From Pleodorina starrii (lineage: Eukaryota; Chlorophyta; Chlorophyceae; Chlamydomonadales; Volvocaceae), in assembly GCA_030267565.1 (NCBI GenBank), contig BRXU01000008.1:3230001-3294000 (forward strand): 64,000 bases of DNA. Reading direction: 5' to 3'. The notes under the pieces are model-generated. The model searched no databases. It was not told the origin of the DNA and worked only from the letters and a program-made list of their open reading frames with translations. Below, piece after piece: positions 1 through 12,141 of the stretch. Each line of letters begins with the position of its first letter. Within the stretch, counting starts at the first letter, position 1. The position numbers and the translations under genes are program-made.

Positions 1-1536
1 CCCGCCGCCGCCGCAAACAGCGACAGGATACCGCTGCCGGCGCCCACATCCAGGACGGTGCGGCCGCGGAAGTCGTCGGGGTTACCCAGGATGGCGGTGT
101 AGTAGGTGCCGGTGCGGGTGTAGTCCTTGTGGGGGCGGTTGTGGACGGTCGGGTTAGGGGGCGGGTGAGGGGGCGGGTGAGGGGGCGGGTTAGGATGCGA
201 GAGAGTTACAATGAGGGACCACTTAGGGTCCTGCGCTGCTGGCGCATTCTGGAAGTCAACTCAGGACCTCACGGGTGAGGGGGCGGGTGAGGGGGTCGTG
301 CTGCACTCGTACAATTTCTGCCGTACCCATCCGTACCTGCAGCATGTTCTGCTGGTGCTGCAACATGCCGTAGTAGTGGAAGTACATGTCGGAGGAGGCG
401 CGACAGATCTTGCGGTCAAAGTGGTTCTGGAGCTCCGCCGCCTCCGCTCCTCCTCCCCCTGCATCGCCGTGGTCGCCGCTTGCCGAGCTCTGCTGCTGCT
501 GCTGCTGTCCAGGTCCCGGCGCTGCTGTCCCAGCCGCCGCCGCCGCGTGCGCCGTGCCCGGATGGCAGGGGCTGCGCGGCGGCAGCACCACCGCCGCCGC
601 AGCGGCATCGTCCTGCGCCGCCGCCACTCCATTCGGCGGCCCGGGACCCGCCCTGGAGCCATCTTCCGCTCCGCTGGCCGCCGCCGCTGCACCTACCCCT
701 GCCGCCTTGAGTCCCGGACCCGGACCCGAGCCTGCTGCCGCCGCCACCGCCGCCGCCGCCGCCGGGGCACCTTCTCGCCCGGCGGCGCCGCCGCTGCCGT
801 GGACAGCAGGGGAGGGCGGCGGCCAATGAGGTCCGGGAGATCGCGGGGCTGCCAACCCCGCCACTGTCCCCGGCGCCGTTGCCGTCGTGGCCGGTGCGCC
901 GTTGGCGCGGCCGTTGGAGTGACCGTTGGCGTCGCGGGATGAGTCAGCCGGCGCCGCTGCCGAGGCGGCGGCGGCGGCGGCTGCGGGCGTGGGCGCCGCC
1001 GCCAGCGCTGCTTCCAAGGCGGCTTGCAGCTGGTCGGCGGCGGCCTTGCTCGGACATTGTACCGCGTACGACATGCCGCCGGCGCCGCCGGGGAGGGGGC
1101 TGACGAAGAAGAGGGCGACGCCGGCCCGCCATGCCTGGAAGGGGTGGTGGAGGTGGCAGGTGGTGACGGCATTGCGGTGCGCGATTGTGCATATGGTACT
1201 AGCGATACGCAGCGCGGAGCCATCGGGCTAAGAGAAGCAAAGCGGACGAATCTGGGAGCTGCATCGCGAGGCGAGAATTCATGGGGTAAAGATGTACTGC
1301 TGCTGATTATGGTGCGGGGACTCCAAACAAAGGGGGTGCTGGGCCTGGGGGACTTGGGTAAGGTGTTCCATGGGCACGGAAGACGCCCCGCTGCGCCCGC
1401 AGTTCCGCGCAGCCCACCGTGCGGTTTGACAGGACGCACTGCACAAAGGGAGAGCCGGACGCCTGGTTTTCCAGTTGGATGACCGGTGCGGCATCGCCGG
1501 CCCTGGTGATGACCAGTCTGGCGTTATGAGCGGTCT
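1..1536 (-). CDS. PRMT4: PRMT4/CARM1-type protein arginine N-methyltransferase, partial (3' end off window)
   Basis: Exons read on the minus strand are 1536-1418, 1227-337 and 125-1, all GT-AG and phase-consistent; upstream exon(s) with the start codon were not located. The family transfers methyl groups from S-adenosylmethionine to arginines of histones and other proteins. The second exon has a PH-like N-terminal region (AHRNAVTTC, then GVALFFVS, then MSYAVQ), then a roughly 200-residue Ala/Gly/Pro-rich insertion, then the core entry [20 protein letters not shown]. The third exon continues [19 protein letters not shown] and the SAM-binding motif [15 protein letters not shown], where the window ends. 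The MYFHYYG and QQNMLQDY signatures and the motif I sequence are those of plant-type PRMT4. The low-complexity insertion between the PH-like domain and the core is unusual in size. The intron at 126-336 has (GGGGGCGGGTGA)n repeats. Family assignment is firm; the first exon listed is less certain. Confidence 0.88.
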
Positions 1537-3759
1537 CTGCAGTCAAACATAACGGACGGAGATGGTGATACGGCTACATCACGACCGTAATTGAGCCCTT
1601 ACGCTGTGCTTACCCCATCCTATCGCGCCCGTTTCCGGGTGCATGGATGCGACCCGCAAGTCAGGGAAGATGCCGTTGTTGGATGAAGACATTCTCCCTT
1701 CGTTTGGTCCTGTCATTATGCTATCTTTATTTCGCCTCCGATCATGGGACAAGCTTGACCAGAATGCAAGTGCTCACACAGGACGGCGCCGTCAAAGCCG
1801 TCTTTTGAGCAAGGGCTGCCATTTAAGGCCCTAAGGGCCAATTGCACTCAGTGTTGTGTGCAGTAGGTCGTCAAAGGGAAGGGTTGCCACAGTACACTGG
1901 CTCCGAAGCCCTAGTCGTGCCCGCTGTCTCTGTCACTTCCTTACTACTGCAAGCACCACCTGTACCAACCACTGCATCTTTACGACGTTTCTGTTTCTCC
2001 CCAGAGACGCAAGTCTGAACCTCGGGCGATCACCCAGTTGATGGTGTTGGCGCCTGTTGGCGCGGAAATACTGCGGTATTTCTTAGCAGCGCTGTGGCAA
2101 CTTATATTATCGGTTACACGACATTATGTAGCGAGCTAACCACAACCCTGGAGGACTGCGGACCAGCGCGGCAGTTGGCTGGGAGGTTTTTCTGTCGAGG
2201 CCAGAGGCTGCAGGAGGGCCAAATACGTCTCTGGCGTTTTCACACGCCTTTCACCGAACAAGTCATAGTCATGTTTTTCTCGCCATATATATGAGAAGGG
2301 GCGTATTGCATCTCACCTTCACCGGAATTCGAGGCCAGCCGCGCGGAAGAGAGAGCAGGTAGCTGCTCGTACGGTACCAAGACCACCCCAAGCGCGCATC
2401 ACTGAACATTTTCCGGCCTGTTAACTCTAAAGGTCCCCCGGCTCGCATGGGTAGTCGTTTGAATTTAGGAGTGTCGCGCCCCACAAGCTTGCAACACGCA
2501 CATACCCACAGGTACACACAACAGCAGTAATACCCCACACCCTCCCACACACATACACATCTTCACATTCTGCCTTTGCAACAGCAGCCCGCTCTGGTAA
2601 CACTCTTGATGTCTTGAACACGCTGAGGTCTACGCTCACGGCCCTGGACGCCAGCTCGCCTAAGGGCCACCCAACATGCGGGGTCAGGGCAGCGGGACTG
2701 CGGGAGCGAGGTGAAGAGCTGGCCGATGGAGGCCCACCAATTGAACATGCGGGGCCGGGGAGCGCATGTCGGCATGCAGGGGTAAAAAGAAGATACCGCG
2801 GCATGCAGGGGGCATGGACGCTTGCAGAGGGTGGCCCTCGTGGGCGCGTGTCTAATTAGCTACCGTAATTGGATGTTGGTGCTCGCTGTGGTCGGCAGGC
2901 AGTACATGCCGTACATGAAGCACGCAGCTGTAAACTCGTGAGCGATCTGTCCTGTGGCGCGGGGGAGCTGCTGCAGACGTGCGCACGCACCTCGCTGCAA
3001 CCCTGGGGTGAGCACTGGGGTTGTTCGGGAGCGTTCCGTCGCTAGTCCCTTGCTTTTTCGCAAGAACAACAGGCGATATGAGCTGGTAGAGCCGGTAGGG
3101 GGCTTACGATTGCCGGCGTACCCTGAATGAACGGAAACCTCAACGGCCGCACAGGTCGGCTGGAGGTACTCTTAAGCACTTGAGACAGGGAAGCACAACG
3201 CGCCTTCCGTCGCGTCCTGTCATCTATAACGGTGGTGGAGATATTCTTGGAAAAAACGCTTAGGTAAAAGCGGCGCAGCCAGCCATCCGTGCATGATTGG
3301 TCATCCATCGCGCGCGCTGGCCAATTCACAAAATCGTGTCGCACGCAACCCAAACTGCCGCACTTCCGGACGACCTCTTGGCCTGGTTGGGACAAAGTTA
3401 ATCACAATAAACTCAGAACGTCTTTTAAAAGTAAACTGCTTGCCGCGCGCTGGCCAAGGCGACTTTAAGGTTCCGGATACGTGTTCGGACGTTCCGACAT
3501 CATCCAGTGGGCAACCCAGCAGGTAGGCGACGCCAAACAGCCGCAGCGTCTTGCTGCTTTTGCCTCCAAAACGATGGCTGCCACCAAACAAGGTCCGGGC
3601 CGGCGACATCGCGTGCGCGCGCAGGCAGTTTCGGAGGGCGGCGCGAGCTGTGGCGACTCGCGGCTTTCAGCTCGTGCGGCCTTGATCGGCCCAAGGGCGG
3701 TTGCGCGCATCTATCTTTATTCGACGGATCGGCAAACAAATCTCAGCAAGTGAAGGTCA
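1537..3759. other. Intergenic region between divergent PRMT4 and SET gene
   Basis: This 2.2-kb stretch separates the minus-strand PRMT4 gene from the plus-strand SET gene. It should contain the missing 5' exon(s) of PRMT4 and both promoters, but I could not place them. Its right part holds one copy of a duplicated block (see 3315-3712). The rest shows no protein with family resemblance and no RNA gene. Short ORFs here are all under about 130 aa and of low information. Confidence 0.5.
3315..3712. repeat. Dispersed duplicated block, copy 1 (copy 2 at 11730-12135)
   Basis: About 400 bp is shared in direct orientation with 11730-12135. Long runs are near-identical, for example the stretch containing GTTCCGACATCATCCAGTGG and the one ending GGCGGTTGCGCGCATCT. 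Small indels separate the copies. Copy 1 ends about 50 bp before the SET gene start codon; copy 2 ends beside the BTB hairpin. On the minus strand both copies can be read as KTLRLFGVAYLLGCPLDD, but nucleotide conservation is equal outside that reading. I treat it as a dispersed repeat or promoter-proximal duplication rather than a gene. Confidence 0.75.
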
Positions 3760-6700
3760 ATGGAAGCGGAGCGACCAGTGCCGGACTTGAAGCGGCGCCG
3801 AGGTGATGACGGGACCAGCGGTGGCGGTTCGGAAGGCGAGCGCCCGAAGCTACTGGACGCGGAGGGGGAGCCGCCCGGAGGAGAAGCAGACGCAGCAGAT
3901 CTGCGCCGACTCAGACGTCGATTAACTGCCAACGCAGCCGCCTCCCCCGCCGAGTGCAGCGCTGCCGGCGATGCTGGCGGTGGCAGCGGCAGCGGCAGTC
4001 AGCAGTGGGCGGGGCAAGGCGACAGCGGTGGAGCAGGCACTAGTGGTGGGCTCACTGCTGCTGTCGGTGCCGGCGCCGCCGACCAGCCCGGCGACAGCGG
4101 CAGCGACCGCGGCAATGGTGGCAGCGGCTCGGGGCATGCGGGTGCTGCCGGTGGTGGCATTGGGTCGGATGACCCCGCCTCGTTCCCCGAGCTGTTCCTG
4201 CTGTCGTGCAACAGCAGCAGGATCACCGGCTCACGGGCACTCAAGTGCATGTTCCCGATGGAGGCCGATAAATTCCGCAAAGAGGGGGCTAATAAGGGCG
4301 CCACCGTGCAACTCTTCCGTGAGGTCAGTGGTGAAGAACAGAGATATGACCTGACACTACGGGGTTGGGCACACGGCGACCTCTACCTTGCGGCCGGCAG
4401 CACACAGCTAAAAAACGACCTGGGGCTCAAGGGCGGCGACACGCTGCGTGTCGCTGTCTTGCCCAGCAGCCGCAAGGTCGTTGTGGCTGATGGTGCTGCG
4501 GCAGGGAGGTACTGCTGCCGGGTGCGCCTGAATGCAAGCGACATTGCTTCTGAAGGACACTTCCAGGCGCCCTTCTTCCAGGTAGAGGGGCTGCTGGGGC
4601 CCCACATCGCCGGTCAGCTGGAGAAGCACTTCAAGGTGCAACTGGACCCGCCGGCAGCAGCAGCCAGCAGGGAGAACTCCGACCTGCAGGGTGCCGAGGA
4701 GAACTCCGACCTGCAGGGTGCCGAGGAGAACTCCGACCTACAGGGTGCCGAGGAGAACTCCGACCTGCAGGGTGCCGAGTTGTACAGCAGCAGCAAGTTT
4801 GTAAATCGGGTGCCCAGGTGGCGCATCTCCAAGCTGGGCTCATGGCTGAAGCGGCAGGGTGCTGTACCGGGTGACATCGTGCGGCTGTGGGTGGTGCGGC
4901 CAGCAGTGGCGGTGGAGGGGTCGACTGGGACCCAGCAGCAGCAAGGTCACCAGCACCAGCAGCAGCAGGAGGGGGAAGAGGAGCAGCCGCCTGTCATTCA
5001 CTTCCGTCACGAAAGGGCTGCAGAGAATAATGGCCCCGATGGCACGGCCACCACTGCTGCTGGTGCTGGAGGGGGTGCAGCCGCTGGGGACTCAGCCGCT
5101 GGACAGCCGCCACCGCAGCAGCAGCAGCAGCAGGGGCAGGAGCAACAGGGACAGCGGCGACGGCAATCGGCGGTGCGACAGCGGCAGCGACAGCAGCCAC
5201 CACGGGATCGGCAACACCAGCCGCCGCCCCCAGAGACATATTGGATGCGGCTGCTGGAGTCCCTGCGGGCCGAGATACGGATCCGGAGGGCTCAGCCACT
5301 GCCTGCCAGCACTGCTGCAGCCGCTGATGCAGCCGCTGATGCTGGTGCCAACACTGCTGCTGTAACCCAAGCGGATCAAGGGTACACAGCTGCAGGTGGG
5401 CAAGCCGACGCTGCGCCTGCTGCGGGTTCACCGATCAACGACTTGCCAGCAGGCCAGCAGGCAGCAGTGCTCGGCGTGAAGCGGGAGCCGCCGGTGAGGG
5501 AGGGGCCACCGGAGGTCCACCAGTGGGCCGCTGGGGGCACTGGAGCCGCGGCAGCAGCAGCAATGACGGCAACAGCAGCAGTGGGAGCAGCTGCAGTACC
5601 CGCAGCAACATCGGGCCCAGTACAGCCGCAGATGCAGAGCCAGCAGCAGCAGCAGCCGGCGGGTGCCTCAGTGCCAGCTGCGACGGTTCCAGCCCTGCTG
5701 GGTGCGGCTCGTGCAGCAAGGTCACCAGCAGCGGCTCGTGGTGGCTGGCGGCCGGTGGCCCTGGATGCGGTGTGTGGAGTGGCGGCCGGCGGCGGGCAGC
5801 GGGAGGTTATCGATCTCGCTGCTGACAGTGCTGATGAGGGGGAGCAGCAGCAGCAGCCGACCAGTCAGTCGGGCCCATCAGGGGCGGGGATGCTGCCACC
5901 ACCGCCACCACAGCCACAGCAGCAGCCATCCCTGGCACCCGTCAAGGTGGAACCTGCTGGGCCCTATGACCCCACTGGAGGTGCGGGAATGACAGCCGCA
6001 ACAGGGGCTCTGGGGCCACAGCTGCTGCTGGCACCAATACCGCGACCGACGCCGCCACCGCCGCCGCAGCTACAGCCACAGCGGCAGCAGCCACAGCAGC
6101 AGGAGGTGGAGCGGCAGCAACAGCAGCAGCAGCCACAGCAGCAGGAGGTGCAGCAGCAGCAACAGCCACAGCAGCAGCAGCAGCAGCAGCAACATCAGCC
6201 GCAGCCACAGCAGCAGCCACATCATCAGCATCAGCCACAGCAGCCCGGTGCATCCGCCGGAGAGGTCACTGCTGCTGCTGCCGCCACGATTCGGCACCTG
6301 CACGGCTGTGCACCGCAGAGCCAACACACCCCACCATCACCGCCGATTGAGCTGCAGGTGGCGGGGGTCAAGTTCCTCTCCGGCCTCGGCGTCCGTCAGC
6401 GCATGCAGAAGTGGGTCGCGGTCGCCTCACAGACCGAGCGATTGCACGACATGACGCCAGCCGATGACCAGCTGAGCATTCCCCTGCTGCCGGAGGAAGG
6501 GGCCACGGCCCAACCGCCGCAGCCCTGGGCTGCCGCCTTCCGGGCCCACCACCTGAACCCGTTCTCCATTCGCTTCGACCTCAGTGTGAAGCTGGGCTTG
6601 GCGGACGATGGGCGCTGGGGCGCACCGCTGCCGTCTGAGCCCCTGGAGCCCGTGGGGGTGGAGGTGCGGCAGGACAACCGCGGCCGGGGGCTGGGGCTGT

Positions 6701-8350
6701 TCACGACGCAGCCCATCCGTGCCAACAACGTCATCTGTGTCATGGGCGGCCTGATGATGGCGCAGAAGCCCGATGGCGTGGCATTCATCAAGAGGGGGTT
6801 CCGCAGCCTCCCGTGCACGATGAAGCAGCAGCTGCGGGAGCGTGTCGCCGGCAGCAGTGCACGACCCGACGCTGAGGAGCAGCTGTGCTGGGGTTTCCTG
6901 GCAGCGTCCTTCCGGATGGCCTTTCCGGCGGGCCACGAGGACGGCCGGGCGGGCTGCCCAGCAGCAGGTGGGTGGACGGCGGCGAGTGTTGCTCTTCACG
7001 TCATCTCAGCGATTGTAACACAGCTAGAACCGAATTTATATGTTGCATAATATGCATAAATTCGTCACATGTCTCTGTTACACGCTGTAATGTTGCAATA
7101 AAACCTATTTGCTGTCAACTGCTGCATGGCTCTGTGTCCTCGCGTTATGGCCCGCCCCTTCAGGGCTTCCCCCCCTGGAGCTACAGATGCTGGGCCACGG
7201 AGGGTTGGCTGCCTACATCAACGACCCGCGGGTCGGTGCCGGCTGCTGCACGGGGGCAGCCGCCGGGGGCCAGGGGCAGCAGCAGCAGCAGCAGGGTGAC
7301 ACCGCCGACACTGCCAACTGCCTGGTGAGTCTGGGGGTTTTAGGGTTTAGGGTTAATCCGGGTTTAGGGTTAATCCGGTGGGAAAAGGGAAGGGTTCACG
7401 GCAGCAGGGCTTACGTGCGTACGGCATGTACGTCATGCATGACAGGCGTGGGGAAGCTTTGGAGGATTTTATGAGGTACCTGCTGCAGCATGGCGCTGTG
7501 AGTGCGTGTATGTGTTGCAATTCATTCCGGGATAGATACATGCATGACACCGTTGATTGTGGCTGGATCAGCAAAAGTAAGCGACGGCGGGGAACGACGA
7601 CGTGAGAAGTAAGGTCGGGCAACGATAGTAGCGAGATGGTTGAAATTGATGGATGTATGATATTATTTTTTGGGCGGGGCCCCAGCGCGAAGCGGACTAT
7701 CCTTATGCCCTCACTTATAAAGAGGCCCCGCCCTGTAGGATTGCCCATGTCCGTGCCTGCCTGCCTGCCTGCCTGCCACTGTCCTTGGACAAGTGCAGTA
7801 TCTCAGCCAACGTAAACACTGCATAAGTAAAAGACTAATAATAATAATGATAATAATACGCCCGACCGGAGGCCGAGGCGTGGTTTAAGGGAGCAGAGGA
7901 GGTGGGGTGACCGGTTTCCCCGGTCCCAGTCCTCCCCCGCCACCGCGGTAAAAGATTACATTCTTTATTGCATGGTATCTTTATTATAGGAACGCAACAT
8001 CGTATGAGTAAAAACCAGTTTGGCAGTCTCCATGGACCGAGGCCGAGGTCAAACCTGTCCATCACCTTTTTTCTTACCATTTAAACCTTGAGAGACATCG
8101 ATTTATCCCACCCGGTCTGTAAATAAAAAATGTACGACAGGTCGTACCGGTGCTCGTCCGCGGCGTGCCGCTGCCGGTGCTGGTGGCTCTTCGCGACATC
8201 GCTCCGGGGGAGCAGCTCCTGCGGGAGTACGGCAACGACTGGTGGAGCAGCCAGGAGAATTGGCTGGAGACGTTCAAGATGTACGGCATCAGCCCCAATG
8301 CCGTACTGCACGGTCCCGCCGCCGCCACCCCAGGTGCCGCCATCCCGTAA
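3760..8350 (+). CDS. SET-domain protein with B3-like N-terminal segments (SET paralogue 1)
   Basis: Exons 3760-6967, 7164-7324 and 8141-8350 join in phase to give 1192 aa. Residues about 142-245 (FPELFLLSC to GGDTLRVAVLPS) resemble a plant B3 DNA-binding fold. A second similar segment (about 250-375) is interrupted by four exact ENSDLQGAE repeats. A 500-residue Gln/Ala-rich linker follows. The C-terminus (about 863-1192) starts IELQVAGVKF and contains a SET core: RGRGLGLFTTQPIRANNVIC, then LAAYINDPRV, then VPVLVALRDIAPGEQLLREYGNDWW. SET proteins methylate lysines using S-adenosylmethionine; the usual NHSC motif is replaced by INDPR, so activity is uncertain. The same three-exon SET end, with identical intron positions and phases, is present at 21778-24426. 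I infer a nuclear chromatin regulator; the B3 call is moderate and the SET call strong. Confidence 0.8.
4672..4779 (+). repeat. Four in-frame copies of a 27-bp repeat (ENSDLQGAE)
   Basis: GAGAACTCCGACCTGCAGGGTGCCGAG is repeated four times inside the first SET gene. The copies differ by one silent base (CTA/CTG), so the array is young. It sits inside the second B3-like segment. Confidence 0.95.
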
Positions 8351-8404
8351 TCTTCGGGCGCTGCCGATCCCACTTCCGCTGAAAAATGCTGCGAGCTGAC
8401 AGCA

Positions 8405-8845
8405 GCTGTCGAAACTGCTGTTGTATGTAGGTTGTTGTTGTTGTTGTTGACGGTTGTTGTCGTTGTTGTCATTACGGTTGGGTTATCGGTTGTGCCCAAC
8501 TGTCCACGGGCACGGGCACCGCCCGTGGACAAGCACCGCGAACGTTTTCCAATACTCGCGGAAGCAAGCGATGGGTGAGGCGCTGATGTGGCGTTCGAGG
8601 ACTCACTGACCCATGGGTCAGCGGCGGCGCACAAGCAAGGTACTCCGGCGGCGGCGGCGGCAGCGGTGGCCAGGTGGGCGGTTGCACGGCGCCGCGCGCG
8701 GTGTGCTGACTGCAGGTGCTATTTTGAGGGGTTGCCACGGCCCTGTCCCCCTCCCCTTCCCCACCTGCCTGGGGTTTGCCACGCCTGGATGCGTCCAGCC
8801 GCCGCAGCCAGGATTGTCCTCCACGCCTCCAGCGTCTTTTGCCCG
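8405..8845. repeat. Dispersed repeat family A, copy 1
   Basis: About 420 bp matches 15945-16340 in direct orientation. Each copy starts with a (GTT)n-rich stretch ending in ATTACGGTTGGG, continues through a CCACGGGC/GCCCGTGG inverted repeat, contains GACCCATGGGTC and a GGC-rich run, and ends near CCTCCAGNGTCTTTTGCCC. Read on the minus strand the GTT stretch would be an (AAC)n tail, as seen at the 3' ends of some retroposons; no coding capacity is visible. Confidence 0.8.
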
Positions 8846-9290
8846 AGGCAGTGAATGTTTTCCTACCTTTAGTTTGTTTGACCGGGTCCCGCTTTGTCGG
8901 ATGTCATCGGTCGGTCGGCGAATGAATCGTCTTGGGTTCATGTCAGTTTGCGGTTGGTTGGTTGGTGGCGATGGTCGTTTTACTTTTTTTGTAGTCTTAG
9001 TCTTCTGGTGGTGGGGAATTGCGGTGGGCGGTGCCGTCATAGGATGCCGTCGTAGGATGCCGGCTGCCGCGTGGATGTTGTACTGCAGTACTGCACTTGG
9101 TGGGATGTGTGTTTGTGTTTGTGTGTGTGTGTTTGTGTGTGTTTGTGGCGGGTGGGGGCCCAGAGGGGTCCGGTGTCGGTGCGCAGGGTGCTGTTACCTG
9201 CGGCGGGTCGTCGTGGCTGAAGGTGTACGGCGTCTGTGTCATACACACGCGCCCGGCATCAGGCACAGCGGATGGGAGCGACGCTGCGAA

Positions 9291-9336
9291 CCTGATCTGA
9301 TCTGACCTGATCTGATCTGACCTGATCTGATCTGAG
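9291..9336 (+). repeat. Tandem (CTGATCTGAC)-type short repeat
   Basis: CCTGATCTGATCTGA units repeat about three times without interruption. Confidence 0.9.
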
Positions 9337-11729
9337 AGGACCTGACCCATCATCCTTGCCACCAACACCACCACGTGTCACCATCGGATGGACAGCGCAG
9401 CGGCAGGGGCCGCTTCCATGCATGGCCGGTGAATGCAGTGTCGACTCCGCTGAGTGTCGCCGTGCGACCCGGGCTGGCTGGAGAGGCGCCCCGGTGGCGC
9501 CCCGGTGTCTGTCCGGGCGGCTGCATGCTGCTGCTGCCACCGTAAATGCTTGAGGACTGACTGACTGGCTGACTGGCTGGCTGGATTTCGAAGGCCGCCA
9601 TGAGACGGTGACGGTGGGGGCTGCTGGGTGGCTGCAACCGGAACTGGTGACACGCACTCCCCGCAGTATTGGGGACTGCGAACCGGGGACTGGAACCGCG
9701 AGGAAAAATCTTTTTCCTAATCATCTAATATAAGCTGTTGATTGATTGTGGCTGTGGGGGTATGTCCTGCGAAGGTTGGTAGCTAGTTGGTTTTGGGTTT
9801 GAGGGTTTGATCTTTTGACTCTCGACGTCTCACGGGGTTTGAGTTTTTGCAAGTTTATAACAGCGAGGGTATAACAGGCAGCGCCGATGTACCGGTCGGC
9901 TGGATGCTGCGCGTTACGTGGTGCACGATACGTATAGCTAGTGCACCCGACGGAAGGAGTGCGGAGGCGGCTGCTGGGCGAGAGGTAGCGGTGGTGGTGT
10001 GGGGGAGCTGACCTGCCTGCGTACCATTGCGCTCCTCAGTGCAGGGGAAGGGCTGCAGCAGCTGGAGGGAGGGAGGGGGCTCTGGATGTTGTTCTTTGCC
10101 AGCCGGTTGACCGGCTGTGCGAACGAGCATGCATGGTTCTTTTGCGCGGTGGCGGTGGCAGTGGGGGGAGCGAGAAGCGCTTTTGGGGTGGGGTGCTCAG
10201 TGCACATTGCGTGTTTGGTCGGCTCGCTCGGTGGAATGGCGACAGCGGTGATGAAGCGAACGATTGGTCCGATCTGTGCGCTTGCAAACAAAAAACACAG
10301 CGGCGGCTTTCGTTTGCTTTCGGTCTCCCCGTTTCCACAGTGGGGGCACACCCTCGACTGCATTACTCATGACTGCGGCGGGATTTGCGAAATGATGGTG
10401 CGGCCTGAGTCGTCGCTGCTGCTGGTTCGCGCCATGCTGTGGTATGTAGTAGTGATAGTACGGCACCATACTGTGCTACACTGTCTTTTGCGAACTGCTG
10501 CCGGGGTGGGCCGGGTGGCGCCAGAAGCTGGTCGGTTGGTTGGAAGGGCGCTACGTTACAATTTTACGACAATTTTACGAAATTCATTGCGCGACACCGA
10601 CAAACATTGGAGACGGTATTCACTGCCGAGTCGTGAACGGCCCTCCACCTTAAGGGCGATCACTGTGTCTGCAATTTGCTTGTAGTTGCTGCTGCTGGTG
10701 GTGCTCTCTCTTTGACTGCCCGTCCGTGGGCGCCAGCCGTGAATGCCCGGAGGGGGTTTTGTCTTCTGTGCGCGTGAAGACTGAAACGGAAAGAAATAAC
10801 CCCGAAATACCCAATGTACAAGCAAGCAAGCAACTAAAGAAGCGTGAGTAATGTCGAGCGGGAGCGAGGCGGCTCGGCGGCCTGCGTTCCTTCGCCCCCT
10901 GTCCTTTGCACGGCATGTATGAAGGGGGCGGGCGGGGTTGGCGATCGATCCGGAGATTCGCTGATTGTTGTTGTCGTTTCTGGAATGGGCTCCAGATCCG
11001 CGAATCGAAAGGAGTCCAGCCAGCAGCGGGCCAGCTGCAGGGCATGCACTCATCGGTTGCATTCATCGATCGACATGAAGGAGGACAGGGGAGGACACAG
11101 CAGCAGCGGACTGTGCAGTATACCGGTAGTCGTGTTAAGTTGGCCGCAATGCACATGTATGTCCAGGCTTCAGGGCGTCCGTCCATCTGTGGAAGTTGAG
11201 GCGGAAGCGTGGAACGAACATGCGAAATGCGGTTGCTGGCAGCACCCGCAGCGCCCGCAGCGCCAGCAGATGTATGGGCCTGCAGCGCCCGCATCTACAT
11301 ACGGTACGCAGCTACGCGCGGTGTCGCACTGACGATCTAACTAACAAGGTTGAGGTTGATTGGTGCCAGGCTGCCAGCCCGCGGGCGTGAGCTCTGGTCC
11401 CCTCCCCGGCCTGTCTGCTGACCGAAACCTATCAGCTTTTGGTGATGATCGCTGGCTGGCACCTGGCGGGTCGGCCATCTACACGCGCTCGCCAACTGAA
11501 TACTATAGCGCTCGCTACAGGTGGCCCATCCGCTATCTATCACATTAGTGGCGGCCCGGCTTCCGGGAGCGAGAGACGGAAGGCAAGGGAAGCTGGACCA
11601 CCCACCCGCCCGTCCAGGGCTTGGGTGCGACACTGCGACCCATGGGTCATCGAGGTGAGCTATACACCCCGCATTCACTTTAATTTGTTTGGGCGACATT
11701 GGTCCGCGTCAGGGCATTGGAAGGTTCGC

Positions 11730-12135
11730 AAAATCGTGTCGTACGGAGCTCAGATGAATTATTGCCGCCCGTCCGGACGCCCTCTCGGCCTGGTTGGGAC
11801 AGTATTGAGAACAATCAATAAACTCATAGCGCCTTTGATGAAACATCTTGCCGCGCGCTGTCCGTCCAAGGCGAGGTTCCGGATACGTGTTCGTTCGGAC
11901 GTTCCGACATCATCCAGTGGGCAACCCAGCAGGTAGGCGACGCCAAACAGCCGCAACGTCTTGCAGCTTTTGCCTCCACAACGGTTGCCACCAAACAAGG
12001 TTCGGGCCGGCGACGTCGCGTGCACGCGCAGGCAGCAGTTTCGGAGGGCGGCCCGAGCTGCGGCGACTCGCGGCTTCACGCGGCTTTCACCCCGTGCGGC
12101 CTTGATCGGCCGAAGGGCGGTCGCGCGCATCTCCC
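11730..12135. repeat. Dispersed duplicated block, copy 2 (copy 1 at 3315-3712)
   Basis: Direct-orientation homologue of 3315-3712, ending at GGCGGTCGCGCGCATCTCCCC. It abuts the left arm of the BTB inverted duplication, so two rearrangements share a boundary here. Confidence 0.75.
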
Positions 12136-12141
12136 CCTTCC

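Larger units (their letters stand above)
8351..12141. other. Gene-poor, repeat-bearing intergenic region
   Basis: No ORF here carries recognisable domains. It contains dispersed repeat copy 1 (8405-8845), a CTGAT-type tandem array (9291-9336), a GT-rich microsatellite (about 9105-9147) and duplicated block copy 2 (11730-12135). ORFs of up to about 230 aa at 9999-10685 (plus) and 10650-11294 (minus) overlap each other in opposite directions and show neither splice structure nor a family signature, so I do not call them. Confidence 0.5.

Noticed and set aside
9999..11294. Overlapping ORFs of 228 aa (plus) and 214 aa (minus)
   Set aside because: No domain, no splice structure, and mutual antisense overlap in GC-rich DNA, where such ORFs are frequent by chance.
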